From positions 13,251-77,250 of the forward strand of contig JAEWGX010000107.1 in the NCBI GenBank assembly GCA_023388075.1: 64,000 bases of DNA, read 5' to 3'. The position numbers and the translations under genes are program-made. Each line of letters begins with the position of its first letter. Position 1 is the first letter of the stretch. The notes under the pieces were generated by a model that had not been told where the DNA came from, did not search any database, and worked only from the letters and a program-made list of their open reading frames with translations. The stretch is from Pseudomonadota bacterium. Lineage in GTDB: Bacteria > Pseudomonadota > Gammaproteobacteria > Burkholderiales > Burkholderiaceae_E. Below, in pieces: positions 8,143-15,127 of the stretch.

Positions 8143-9051
8143 ATGACCGCGCCTGCCTATTCGTCGTTCACACGTTGGTACTGCGAAGGTCGAGAGGCAT
8201 CCTATCTGCGTACGTGGAAATCCTCGGGCAATATCCTCGATCTGCTTGAAATGGCGCGGCCGGCCGGGGAGATGCACCGCCCTGCCATGCCGGATCTTGT
8301 CCTGTACCAGGATCTGCTCGGTGGCAGCCGTCTTCGCGGCAACACGGGAGGAGGGTATGTCGATGTAACCAGCGAGAGAGGAGCCTTCTATCTCGCTGCG
8401 CCGAACTTCGCGCTTACGTCCACCGTCGACTCCAGCCATCAGATTCGCGCGCTGTCCTTTCCTTTGGCGCACTGGAAGAATGTTCTCGATGAAGCCGCGG
8501 ACGGCCGGTCCTCGGTGGAAAGCCTGCAGCTCTACAAAGGGGCATTCCACTCGCTGACCATCCAGTCGGCGCTCCGGAATTTGTGGGTTCTTTCTGACGA
8601 GGAAGGGGCGCCGTCGCGGCTGCTGGCTCAGGCCGCAGGTTGCGAGATTCTGGCCGAACTCTGCCGGTTGGGCGGCACACCGTTTGCGCCTGCCAGGGGT
8701 GGTCTCGCCCCGTGGGCGCAACGGCGGGCTCTGGATCTCATCCGGGAAAGGCTTTCGGAGGACATCAGCCTCGAGGAACTGGCAGCCGAGGCGCGCCTCT
8801 CACCGTTCCATTTCGCACGGATGTTCAAGCAGAGCGTCGGCGTGCCTCCGCGTGTTTACCTGACGCGGCTGAGAATGGAGAAGGCCTGCGAGCTACTCGA
8901 GACGACGGATCTTCCTGTGACAGAGATTGCCTACGAAGTGGGATATTCCTCGAACCAGGTACTCGCCCGGGTATTCGTCAAGCACCGGAGGATGAGCCCG
9001 TCAGATTATCGACGTGCCGTTCGCGACCCGGCTCGCGCTCCGGGCTCGTGA
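8143..9051 (+). CDS. AraC-family transcriptional regulator, likely activator of the six-promoter regulon
   Basis: Protein of 302 residues. The C-terminal third (about 200-295) has both helix-turn-helix units of AraC/XylS proteins: 'ISLEELAAEARLSPFHFARMFK' and 'DLPVTEIAYEVGYSSNQVLARVF', with the family signature between them. The N-terminal half is a cupin-like effector-binding region without a recognisable ligand. It is the only AraC gene intact in an island where six promoter copies carry a long asymmetric upstream site, the kind of site AraC monomers bind. That it is the regulator of those promoters is inference. Its own upstream 202 bp contain no copy of the module; it may be read through from copy D. 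Confidence 0.9.
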   Translation: MTAPAYSSFTRWYCEGREASYLRTWKSSGNILDLLEMARPAGEMHRPAMPDLVLYQDLLGGSRLRGNTGGGYVDVTSERGAFYLAAPNFALTSTVDSSHQIRALSFPLAHWKNVLDEAADGRSSVESLQLYKGAFHSLTIQSALRNLWVLSDEEGAPSRLLAQAAGCEILAELCRLGGTPFAPARGGLAPWAQRRALDLIRERLSEDISLEELAAEARLSPFHFARMFKQSVGVPPRVYLTRLRMEKACELLETTDLPVTEIAYEVGYSSNQVLARVFVKHRRMSPSDYRRAVRDPARAPGS

Positions 9052-9108
9052 TCCTCTTCCGGGTGACTTCGGCCAAGACGAGCGCTTCCCCCTGCTTCTG
9101 AGCTGACG

Positions 9109-9172
9109 ACTCTAGCGGGCCGCATCACCGGCTCCGGCGCCGAGGCTGCTATTGGCTGCCAATCCTGCGGAC
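9109..9172 (-). promoter_or_regulatory. Regulon promoter module, copy E (faces antisense into the araC-type gene)
   Basis: Reading leftward: GTCCGCAGGATTGGC (9172-9158), 8 bases instead of 9, GCAGC (9149-9145), exactly 30 bases, TAGAGT (9114-9109). No leftward gene starts below it; transcription would run 57 bases and then enter the AraC gene end from the opposite strand. It is either an orphan left by a lost gene or an antisense promoter. Confidence 0.75.
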
Positions 9173-9217
9173 TCCTGCTGAGTCCAAGGTGATCCCCGCC
9201 TGTCGCTGGCTGTCATC

Positions 9218-9282
9218 AGCCGCAGGATCGACCACTGAGCAGCAGCTTCCGCGCCGCAACGCACTCCTGCGTTCGCTAGAGT
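9218..9282 (+). promoter_or_regulatory. Regulon promoter module, copy F (ahead of the SDR relic, pirin and RidA genes)
   Basis: AGCCGCAGGATCGAC (9218-9232), 9 bases, GCAGC (9242-9246), exactly 30 bases, TAGAGT (9277-9282). The nearest coding sequence is an eroded SDR end, then pirin 200 bases from the -10 element. The element is well preserved although its original first gene is lost. Confidence 0.8.
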
Positions 9283-9323
9283 CACCTCTCGGGAGTGGCT
9301 GGAGCACCGAACGATCACGAGCG

Positions 9324-9401
9324 GTCGTGTCCCTTGCAGGGCATGCCGCGAACATGATCACCGGCAGCACTCTCACGTTGGATGGAGGCGCGAATGCATA
9401 G
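9324..9401 (+). pseudogene. C-terminal relic of a short-chain dehydrogenase/reductase
   Basis: The frame ending at the TAG at 9399-9401 reads V-V-S-L-A-G-H-A-A-N-M-I-T-G-S-T-L-T-L-D-G-G-A-N-A, which is the almost invariant C-terminal strand of classical SDR enzymes ('ITGSTLTVDGG'). The preceding part of the frame has no SDR similarity: no Gly-rich cofactor motif and no Tyr-x-x-x-Lys. About 220 codons are missing. It lies 42 bases behind the intact promoter copy F, so an internal deletion seems to have joined the promoter to the gene end. Confidence 0.75.
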
Positions 9402-9481
9402 CCCGGCCAGGCAGGCAGACGGCGCGCGCCGTCCAGAACACGACGACATCGTTTCCCACGCAACCGCATCAGGAGAACCCT

Positions 9482-10375
9482 ATGATCAAGACGGTGATAG
9501 AGCAGCAACGACGCGACCTGGGCGGTGGCTTCGAAGTCGGCCGGGTACTTCCGTCCGCGAAGCGTCGAATGATCGGCCCCTTCGTTCTCTTCGACCATTT
9601 CGGGCCCCTCGATCTGGCGGCCGGCATCGACCGCAGGCTCGACGTCAGACCGCATCCGCACATCGGCCTGTCCACCGTAAGCTATCTGCTATCCGGGGAA
9701 ATAATGCATCGCGACAGCCTTGGATACGAGCAGGCAACCCGGCCGCGGGAAGTCAGTTGGATGACCGCGGGCAGCGGGATCACGCACAGCGAGCGGTTCG
9801 AGCACGCGCGAGCACACGGCGATCGGGTACACGGCATCCAGGCATGGGTCGCGCTGCCGGATGGCCAGGAGGAGATCGCGCCTGAGTTCTCGCACCATGC
9901 CGCAAGCGATCTGCCACACTGGAACGACGCCGGCGTGCTCGGCCAACTCATCGTTGGAAGCGCATACGGCTTGACCGCCAGGACCAGAACGTACTCGCCG
10001 CTGTTCTACGCGCATCTCGACATGGCGCCCGGGGCCACCGCTGAGATCCCTCACGGCCACGAGGAACGCGCACTTTACGTCGCGACGGGTGCGGTGGAGC
10101 TGGCAGGCATGCGCTACGATGCCGGCAAGATGCTGGTGTTGAACGCAGTCGCCTCACGTGTCCGGGCTGCCGAACAGTCCACCGTGATGGTCCTGGGTGG
10201 CGAGCCTGTGGGCGAGCGCTTCGTCTACTGGAACTTCGTCTCCTCCTCCAAGGCCCGACTCGCCCAGGCGGCAGCAGACTGGAGGGCGGGTAGGATGAAG
10301 CTGCCGAACGCCGACGACGCGGAGTTCATCCCGCTGCCAGGCGATCCGGCGCCGCCTGCCCCGACGATGCCATAA
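9482..10375 (+). CDS. Pirin family protein
   Basis: Protein of 297 residues, normal for pirins. The metal site of the N-terminal cupin barrel is complete: His58 and His60 in R-P-H-P-H-I-G-L, His102 and Glu104 in S-G-I-T-H-S-E-R. The C-terminal barrel ('HGHEERALYVATGAVEL') is also present. Bacterial pirins bind Fe or other metals; some oxidise quercetin-type flavonols and others act as redox-sensitive partners. An upstream ribosome site AGGAGAA is visible just before the ATG. It is followed 46 bases later by the RidA homologue, and promoter copy F is the nearest visible promoter. Confidence 0.92.
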   Translation: MIKTVIEQQRRDLGGGFEVGRVLPSAKRRMIGPFVLFDHFGPLDLAAGIDRRLDVRPHPHIGLSTVSYLLSGEIMHRDSLGYEQATRPREVSWMTAGSGITHSERFEHARAHGDRVHGIQAWVALPDGQEEIAPEFSHHAASDLPHWNDAGVLGQLIVGSAYGLTARTRTYSPLFYAHLDMAPGATAEIPHGHEERALYVATGAVELAGMRYDAGKMLVLNAVASRVRAAEQSTVMVLGGEPVGERFVYWNFVSSSKARLAQAAADWRAGRMKLPNADDAEFIPLPGDPAPPAPTMP

Positions 10376-10421
10376 GCGGTTAGCAAAAGCGTTTCATCCA
10401 GACCAACTGAAGGAGTGACTC

Positions 10422-10820
10422 ATGCCGCCACGCGAAGCCGTTTTCCCCAAGGACCGCCACGCTCTGTACGAGCAGCACGGTTACTCAGCCGCGATCCGCT
10501 CCGGTGATCTGCTGTTCGTTTCCGGCCAGGTCGGAAGCCGCCCCGACGGATCTCCCGAACCTGATTTCGAGGCCCAGGTCCGGCTCGCATTCGCCAACCT
10601 GGCAGCGACGCTAGCCGCAGGAGGGTGCACCTTCGACGACATTGTCGACGTGACAACCTTCCATACGAATCCGGACAAGCAGTTCGCCACGATCATGACC
10701 GTCAAGAACGACGTGTTCGTGCGCGCGCCCTATCCGAACTGGACCGCTCTCGGGGTCACTTGGCTCGCCGGCTTCGACTTCGAGATCAAGGTGATCGCGC
10801 GAGTGCCGGGCAAGCCCTGA
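10422..10820 (+). CDS. RidA (YjgF/YER057c/UK114) family protein lacking the usual catalytic arginine
   Basis: Protein of 132 residues with AAGGAG 7 bases before the ATG. It shows the family pattern: 'AIRSGDLLFVSGQVG', 'AFANLAATLAAGGCTFDDIVDVTTF', and the C-terminal 'FEIKVIARVPG'. Archetypal RidA proteins deaminate reactive enamines or imines with an Arg located just before the final V-E-V-x-R-L/V-P strand. Here that place reads P-N-W-T-A-L-G-V (residues 105-112) with no Arg, so it belongs to one of the non-RidA subfamilies of unclear chemistry. It forms an operon with pirin. Confidence 0.9.
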   Translation: MPPREAVFPKDRHALYEQHGYSAAIRSGDLLFVSGQVGSRPDGSPEPDFEAQVRLAFANLAATLAAGGCTFDDIVDVTTFHTNPDKQFATIMTVKNDVFVRAPYPNWTALGVTWLAGFDFEIKVIARVPGKP

Positions 10821-10840
10821 TTGATCGAACGATCGGTCAT

Positions 10841-10936
10841 TTCGCGTAGCGCGCAGGCCTTCACCAATCTCGGTCGAGTCAAGTAGGCTCGCGGCGGTGC
10901 GCCGAGGCTCCGCTTGAACATGGGCGCGAGGCGTGC
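10841..10936 (-). pseudogene. Relic of a second AraC-family regulator
   Basis: Leftward frame reads A-R-L-A-P-M-F-K-R-S-L-G-A-P-P-R-A-Y-L-T-R-P-R-L-V-K-A-C then loses similarity. This matches the end of the first helix-turn-helix and the linker of AraC proteins, and closely parallels residues 220-250 of the intact AraC protein at 8143-9051. The rest of the gene is not found upstream or downstream. It suggests the island once held a duplicated regulator. Confidence 0.6.
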
Positions 10937-11073
10937 AGCAGCTCGAGCTCGGGCCCGTGATCGTTCAATGTCTGCGCACGACGCAGGCCTCGCTCGTCAG
11001 CAAGTGAAGCAGCCGCCAGCAAAGCGCGGCCGCCCTTGCGAGAGTGCTTGGCCGGCCGCCACGAATCCCGTCG

Positions 11074-11904
11074 TCAGGCGCGGACGAAGGCCAGCAGGTC
11101 AGCGTTCACCAAGTCCGGATGCGTGGCGAACATGCCGTGCGAGAGACCAGGATAGGACCTCAGCGTCCCGTCGCGCACCAGCTTGACTGCCTTGAGCGCC
11201 GAGTTCCCGATCGGTACGACCTGATCGTCTTCGCCGTGCAGAAAGAGTACTGGGACGGCAATCATTGCGAGATCGTCCGTGAAGTCGGTCTCGGAGAACG
11301 CAGCGATGCAGTCGTAGTGCGCCTTCGCGCCGCCGGCCATGCCCTGACGCCACCAGTTCTCGATCAGGCCCTGGCTGACGCTTGCATCCCGACGATTGAA
11401 CCCATAGAACGGGCCGCTCGGCACATCCCGGTAGAACTGCGCGCGCGAACGGGACAGTGCCAGACGGAAGCCGTCGAACACTTCCCTGGGAACACCGTCC
11501 GGATTCGTTTCGGACTGGACCATCACGGGAGGAATCGCGCCTATGAGGACGGCCTTGGCCACGCGGCCGCGCTCCGCTCGTGCCACATACCGCGCGACCT
11601 CACCACCGCCCGTCGAATGGCCGATGTGGATGACGTCCCGAAGGTCAAGCTGACGCGCAATCGTCGCAACATCCGCGGCGTAGGTGTCCATATCGTTGCC
11701 TGTGTCGGTCTCGTCGGACCGACCGTGACCGCGCCGATCATGGGCAACCACACGATAGCCGTGAGAGAGAAAGAACAGTATCTGGCTGTCCCAGTCGTCG
11801 GCGCTCAGCGGCCAACCATGATGAAACATGATGGGCTGGGCGTCCTTCGGTCCCAGATCCTTGTAGAAGAGACGAGTGCCATCTAATGTGGTGATGGTAG
11901 GCAT
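11074..11904 (-). CDS. Alpha/beta hydrolase of the non-heme chloroperoxidase / arylesterase group
   Basis: Protein of 276 residues, the family length. Ser97 in the elbow G-H-S-T-G-G-G, Asp227 in H-G-E-D-D-Q-V-V-P and His256 in L-S-H-G-M form the catalytic triad. The opening 'TLDGTRLFYKDLGPKDAQPIMFHHGWP' and 'AHDRRGHGRS' are characteristic of cofactor-free haloperoxidases and related esterases, which hydrolyse small esters and, with peracid formation, can oxidise halides. It lies in the island with the YcaC-like hydrolases, but the 148 bases upstream of its start contain no copy of the shared promoter module. Confidence 0.9.
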   Translation of the reverse strand: MPTITTLDGTRLFYKDLGPKDAQPIMFHHGWPLSADDWDSQILFFLSHGYRVVAHDRRGHGRSDETDTGNDMDTYAADVATIARQLDLRDVIHIGHSTGGGEVARYVARAERGRVAKAVLIGAIPPVMVQSETNPDGVPREVFDGFRLALSRSRAQFYRDVPSGPFYGFNRRDASVSQGLIENWWRQGMAGGAKAHYDCIAAFSETDFTDDLAMIAVPVLFLHGEDDQVVPIGNSALKAVKLVRDGTLRSYPGLSHGMFATHPDLVNADLLAFVRA

Positions 11905-12052
11905 GGCAGTAGCTTCCTTTCAGTTTAGTGCGGACATGTAGACGGCGGGCGATGCCGCCGCGATGCAAGCCCGCTGTTCGTAGGTTCCTGGAACGTGCGC
12001 GGGCCGCTGCACACGAGAGCGCCAGAGCGTGGCCTCGCTACCCCCGCTCCGA

Positions 12053-12712
12053 TCAGCCCGCTGTGCTCGGCACCGGGGTGTCGAGCAGCTGCTGCTCCCA
12101 CAGATAAGCGATGCCGCTACCGGCGGAATGCTCCGTGATCAACCTGGTCAGGCCGACCACGGTATTCATCCGAGCCCAGTCGCGCTGCCATTCGGCCGCA
12201 AGCGCGAGCCAGGTCATCACGTTCGCGCCCGCCGCGATCATGCGCTGGATGGCGACCTGGTGGGCTTCGAGCGAAACGCCACCTGACGCATCGGTGACCA
12301 CCGTCACATCCCAGCCTTCTCCGAGAGCCTGGATCGTCGGCATCGCGACGCAAACCTCGGTCCACAGGCCGGCGATGACGAGTTGCTTGCGCCCTGTCGC
12401 CCGGACGGCCTCAACCACCCTCCTGTCCTCCCAGGTGTTGATGAAGGTCCGGTCGATGACTTCCTGGTCCGGGAACACGCCGGTGATCTGGGGGAAGATG
12501 AAGCCGCCCCTATCCTGAACCACGCTCGTCAGGATGGTGGGAACATCGAAGGCCTTCGCGGCTTTGGCAAGCGCCGTTGCGTTGTTGACGACGATATGCG
12601 GATCGTGGCTGTTGAGGTTGGCGAGCTGATAAGGTTGGTGGTCGATCATGACCAGAACGCTTTCCTGGGGACGGCGCAAGGCATCGAGACCGGATCTGGC
12701 AGGCTTTGACAT
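12053..12712 (-). CDS. YcaC-like isochorismatase-fold hydrolase 1
   Basis: Protein of 219 residues; start at 12712 chosen because AAGGAG lies 6 bases before it, and the upstream extension has no similarity. The fold is marked by Asp24 (V-M-I-D-H-Q), and the nucleophilic Cys121 in A-G-L-W-T-E-V-C-V, the cysteine-hydrolase signature of the YcaC/isochorismatase-like group. The C-terminal 'EWQRDWARMNTVVGLTRLITEHS' is shared with its neighbour at 12936-13691. Natural substrates of YcaC-like proteins are not known. Transcription is expected from promoter copy B, with an 84-base leader. Confidence 0.88.
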   Translation of the reverse strand: MSKPARSGLDALRRPQESVLVMIDHQPYQLANLNSHDPHIVVNNATALAKAAKAFDVPTILTSVVQDRGGFIFPQITGVFPDQEVIDRTFINTWEDRRVVEAVRATGRKQLVIAGLWTEVCVAMPTIQALGEGWDVTVVTDASGGVSLEAHQVAIQRMIAAGANVMTWLALAAEWQRDWARMNTVVGLTRLITEHSAGSGIAYLWEQQLLDTPVPSTAG

Positions 12713-12796
12713 GAGAGCTCCTTGATGGGTGAGGTGTGCCAGGGGCCGGGGGATCGCGATACGTCCGGATCCACGGGGTCCCTTCCAGCACGTTTG

Positions 12797-12861
12797 ACTG
12801 TAGAGATCGGCCGTACGGTTCGCGGCGCAGAAGCTGCCGTGTAGGTGCCGATCTTGCGGAC
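12797..12861 (-). promoter_or_regulatory. Regulon promoter module, copy B (drives YcaC-like hydrolase 1)
   Basis: Reading leftward: GTCCGCAAGATCGGC (12861-12847), 9 bases, GCAGC (12837-12833), exactly 30 bases, TACAGT (12802-12797). The -10 element differs from the other five copies by one base (TACAGT instead of TAGAGT). Confidence 0.85.
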
Positions 12862-12935
12862 AGGTTGGTGGCGAGGTCGAGGCGGCGTGCGTCTTCAGGT
12901 TCCCACGAAGAACCAGGCCCTCCGCGCGAACGCCT

Positions 12936-13691
12936 TCAGGAGAAGCTGCCATCCAACCAGAGAGCCGCCGGCCAGGGGCTGCTGGTCCGGGAGGGCCCCG
13001 GGATGCCAGCCGGCCTCGGAGCGACCGCTGGACCGTGCGTCACCCGCTCAGGCGCCTTGTGAACCATGGTGTAGGCGTAGTCGACGCCCATGCCATAGGC
13101 GCCCGAATGCATCCTGATGATCGACATGACTGCGTTGTATGTGTCGCGCCGCGCCCAGTCGCGTTGCCATTCCAGGAGCACCTGCTGCCAGGTCACCGGG
13201 ACGACGCCGACCTGAGTCATTCGGTCCATTGCATATGTATGCGCCTCGACCGACGTTCCGCCGGATGCGTCGGCCACCACGTAAACCTCGTAGTCCGTAT
13301 CCGCAAGACACGACAACGCGAATCCGACGTTGCAAACCTCGGTCCAGAGGCCCGATACGACGATCTTCCTGCGTCCTTCGACCGCGTTGGTGGCCAGTGC
13401 CTCGCGTACCTTGAGATCATCCCAGGCGTTCATCGAGGTTCGCTCGAGAAGAGGCGCTTCGGGAAACACCGCCAGCAGTTCAGGATAGGTATGGCCAGCG
13501 AAGCTCTCTGTTTCCATCGTGGTGATGGTGGTCGGGATGTTGAAGACCCTTGCCGCCTTGGCGAGACCTACAACGTTGTTCTTCAAGGCCTGCCGGTCCA
13601 TCGACTGAACACCGAAGGCCATCTGCGGCTGCTGGTCGATGAAGATGAGCTGGCTGTTCTGCGGGGTTAGCACATCGAGCTTGCTGGACAC
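12936..13691 (-). CDS. YcaC-like isochorismatase-fold hydrolase 2
   Basis: Protein of 251 residues, a paralogue of the product of 12053-12712. Asp19 (I-F-I-D-Q-Q) and Cys120 (S-G-L-W-T-E-V-C-N) are the expected catalytic residues. 'EWQRDWARRDTYNAVMSIIRMHSGAYGMGVDYAYTMVHKAPERV' in its two halves is the conserved family ending; about 30 residues of Pro/Ser/Trp-rich tail follow that I do not see in the family and that run towards promoter copy B. Transcription starts from copy C only 24 bases before the ATG. Substrate unknown. Confidence 0.88.
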   Translation of the reverse strand: MSSKLDVLTPQNSQLIFIDQQPQMAFGVQSMDRQALKNNVVGLAKAARVFNIPTTITTMETESFAGHTYPELLAVFPEAPLLERTSMNAWDDLKVREALATNAVEGRRKIVVSGLWTEVCNVGFALSCLADTDYEVYVVADASGGTSVEAHTYAMDRMTQVGVVPVTWQQVLLEWQRDWARRDTYNAVMSIIRMHSGAYGMGVDYAYTMVHKAPERVTHGPAVAPRPAGIPGPSRTSSPWPAALWLDGSFS

Positions 13692-13715
13692 GTGAACTCT
13701 CCTACTGGAAGCAAG

Positions 13716-13780
13716 ACTCTAGCCAATCGTGGCGCGGAACGCGTCTCCGGGGCTGCCGTGGGCAAGCCGATCTTGCGGAC
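13716..13780 (-). promoter_or_regulatory. Regulon promoter module, copy C (drives YcaC-like hydrolase 2)
   Basis: Reading leftward: GTCCGCAAGATCGGC (13780-13766), 9 bases, GCAGC (13756-13752), exactly 30 bases, TAGAGT (13721-13716). The 15-base block is identical to copy B. The module sits between the end of the LuxR-type gene and the start codon at 13691. Confidence 0.88.
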
Positions 13781-13818
13781 TCGTGTACTTGCGACGCGAA
13801 GGCGGTCGTTCGGACCGG

Positions 13819-14934
13819 TCAGTGATCAGTCGCGAGATCCGGTACCGTTCGGGCGAGCGACACCAGTTGCGCCTGGCTTGCCGTGCCGGTCTTGCCGAAC
13901 GCGCTCGCGAGCTGCGTGCGCAGCGTGTTCTTCGAGACACCCGTGGCCGCCGCGATGTGCTCGAGCGACTGGCCGCGGGAGAGCGCTGAAACGAGGCGGG
14001 ACTCCGCGCTGGTCAGGCCGAAGAGCTCGGCGATCGTCTCCGGAGCGGGATGCCGCGACTGGGGGTCGGCAATGACGACCAGCGCCAGCAGTTCCGGCCA
14101 GGCGAAGCCGGATGCGGCGGAAACCGGCACCGGCACGACCCGCACGAGGAACTCGCCTCCGGAGCCGGGCAGCCGCAGTGAACTGGCGCGGGCCGGCTTG
14201 CGGCACGCAGCGCGGATCGCGCCCGCCAGCCGGTGATCAGCCCCCGGACTGGTCCAGGCGAGTTGACCCATCCGCAACCGGCAGGCGCTGCCGGCGCCGA
14301 CGAGCAGCTCCGCCGACCGATTGGCATGTCGCACGGTTCCTCGACCAGTCACCACCAGGGCGGCGGAACCGAAGGCGTGCAGCGCCTCCGTGAGAATGGC
14401 GTTCTCCCGCCGGAGGGACTCGAGGGACGAAGCGATCAACGACGCCTGCTGGAGATGAGCCATCAGTTGCGCCCGGACCGGCCCATCGTCGGAGCGAAAC
14501 GCATGCCGGCCGGCTCGGCGTTGCAGGCTGATGCAAGTCAGCCCATCGGCATCCTCCGCCACCTTGGCGCCCAACACCCAACGGATACCGTGCCGGTAGC
14601 AGAAGTCGTGCACGTATTCGCCCTGAGCCGGATTCCGCTCGTCAAACAGCATCTCGTCCATGGCGACGCGCCCGACGCCGACGTTGCGTACCAGCACCAG
14701 GCCGGGGTCGAGCCGGTGATAGTAGGTCGAATAGTCCTGCTGCGCCGCGGCGTCATGGTTGAAGGCGTGCATCTTCAGCAGGCCGCCCTCCGGTGAAATC
14801 CGCAGCAACGAACCGGCATCGGCGACGAGCGCGTCGCAGATCGCCTCGAGCGCCTCTCCGGTAGCCTCCGGCGAGAGCACCATGCCGTAGATCTTCTCCG
14901 CCACGACGTCGATCGACGCTACCGCCTTCGCCAT
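13819..14934 (-). CDS. LuxR-type helix-turn-helix regulator with N-terminal sensor region
   Basis: Protein of 371 residues. The C-terminal 60 residues form a LuxR-type (GerE) DNA-binding domain: 'LTSAESRLVSALSRGQSLEHIAAATGVSKNTLRTQLASAFGKTGT'. The first 300 residues have two PAS/GAF-like halves ('YHRLDPGLVLVRN', 'LHAFGSAALVVTGRGTVRHANRSAELL'), typical of soluble LuxR-like regulators that are not quorum sensors. GAGGAGG lies close to the ATG. The gene is upstream of promoter copy C and in the same direction, and it has no module of its own; it may be a second input to the island or unrelated. Confidence 0.85.
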   Translation of the reverse strand: MAKAVASIDVVAEKIYGMVLSPEATGEALEAICDALVADAGSLLRISPEGGLLKMHAFNHDAAAQQDYSTYYHRLDPGLVLVRNVGVGRVAMDEMLFDERNPAQGEYVHDFCYRHGIRWVLGAKVAEDADGLTCISLQRRAGRHAFRSDDGPVRAQLMAHLQQASLIASSLESLRRENAILTEALHAFGSAALVVTGRGTVRHANRSAELLVGAGSACRLRMGQLAWTSPGADHRLAGAIRAACRKPARASSLRLPGSGGEFLVRVVPVPVSAASGFAWPELLALVVIADPQSRHPAPETIAELFGLTSAESRLVSALSRGQSLEHIAAATGVSKNTLRTQLASAFGKTGTASQAQLVSLARTVPDLATDH

Positions 14935-15127
14935 ACCCCTCCTCTTCAGAGCAAGCGTTAAACAGCGTCACCAACGACGGTTCCGTCCTGGTCGAGATCG
15001 TCGGGTGGCTCGACCCATTCTAGGCAGGTCGTCCGAATAGCGTAGTGAACTAGCGTGAAGTCCGCGCACAAGGGTCGTCGGCATCGCGGGTGCTGCACGC
15101 GTGCTACGCTGAACCGTGGTCCAGGGC

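Noticed and set aside
10826..10850. Possible seventh copy of the promoter module behind RidA (CGAACGATCGGT, about 8 nt, GTAGC)
   Set aside because: Three or more mismatches in the upstream block and no TAGAGT-like box 30 bases after the second block.
11905..12052. Search for the promoter module ahead of the chloroperoxidase-type hydrolase
   Set aside because: GCAGC is present once, but neither the 15-base block nor a TAGAGT at the right distance follows, so the gene is not counted in the regulon.
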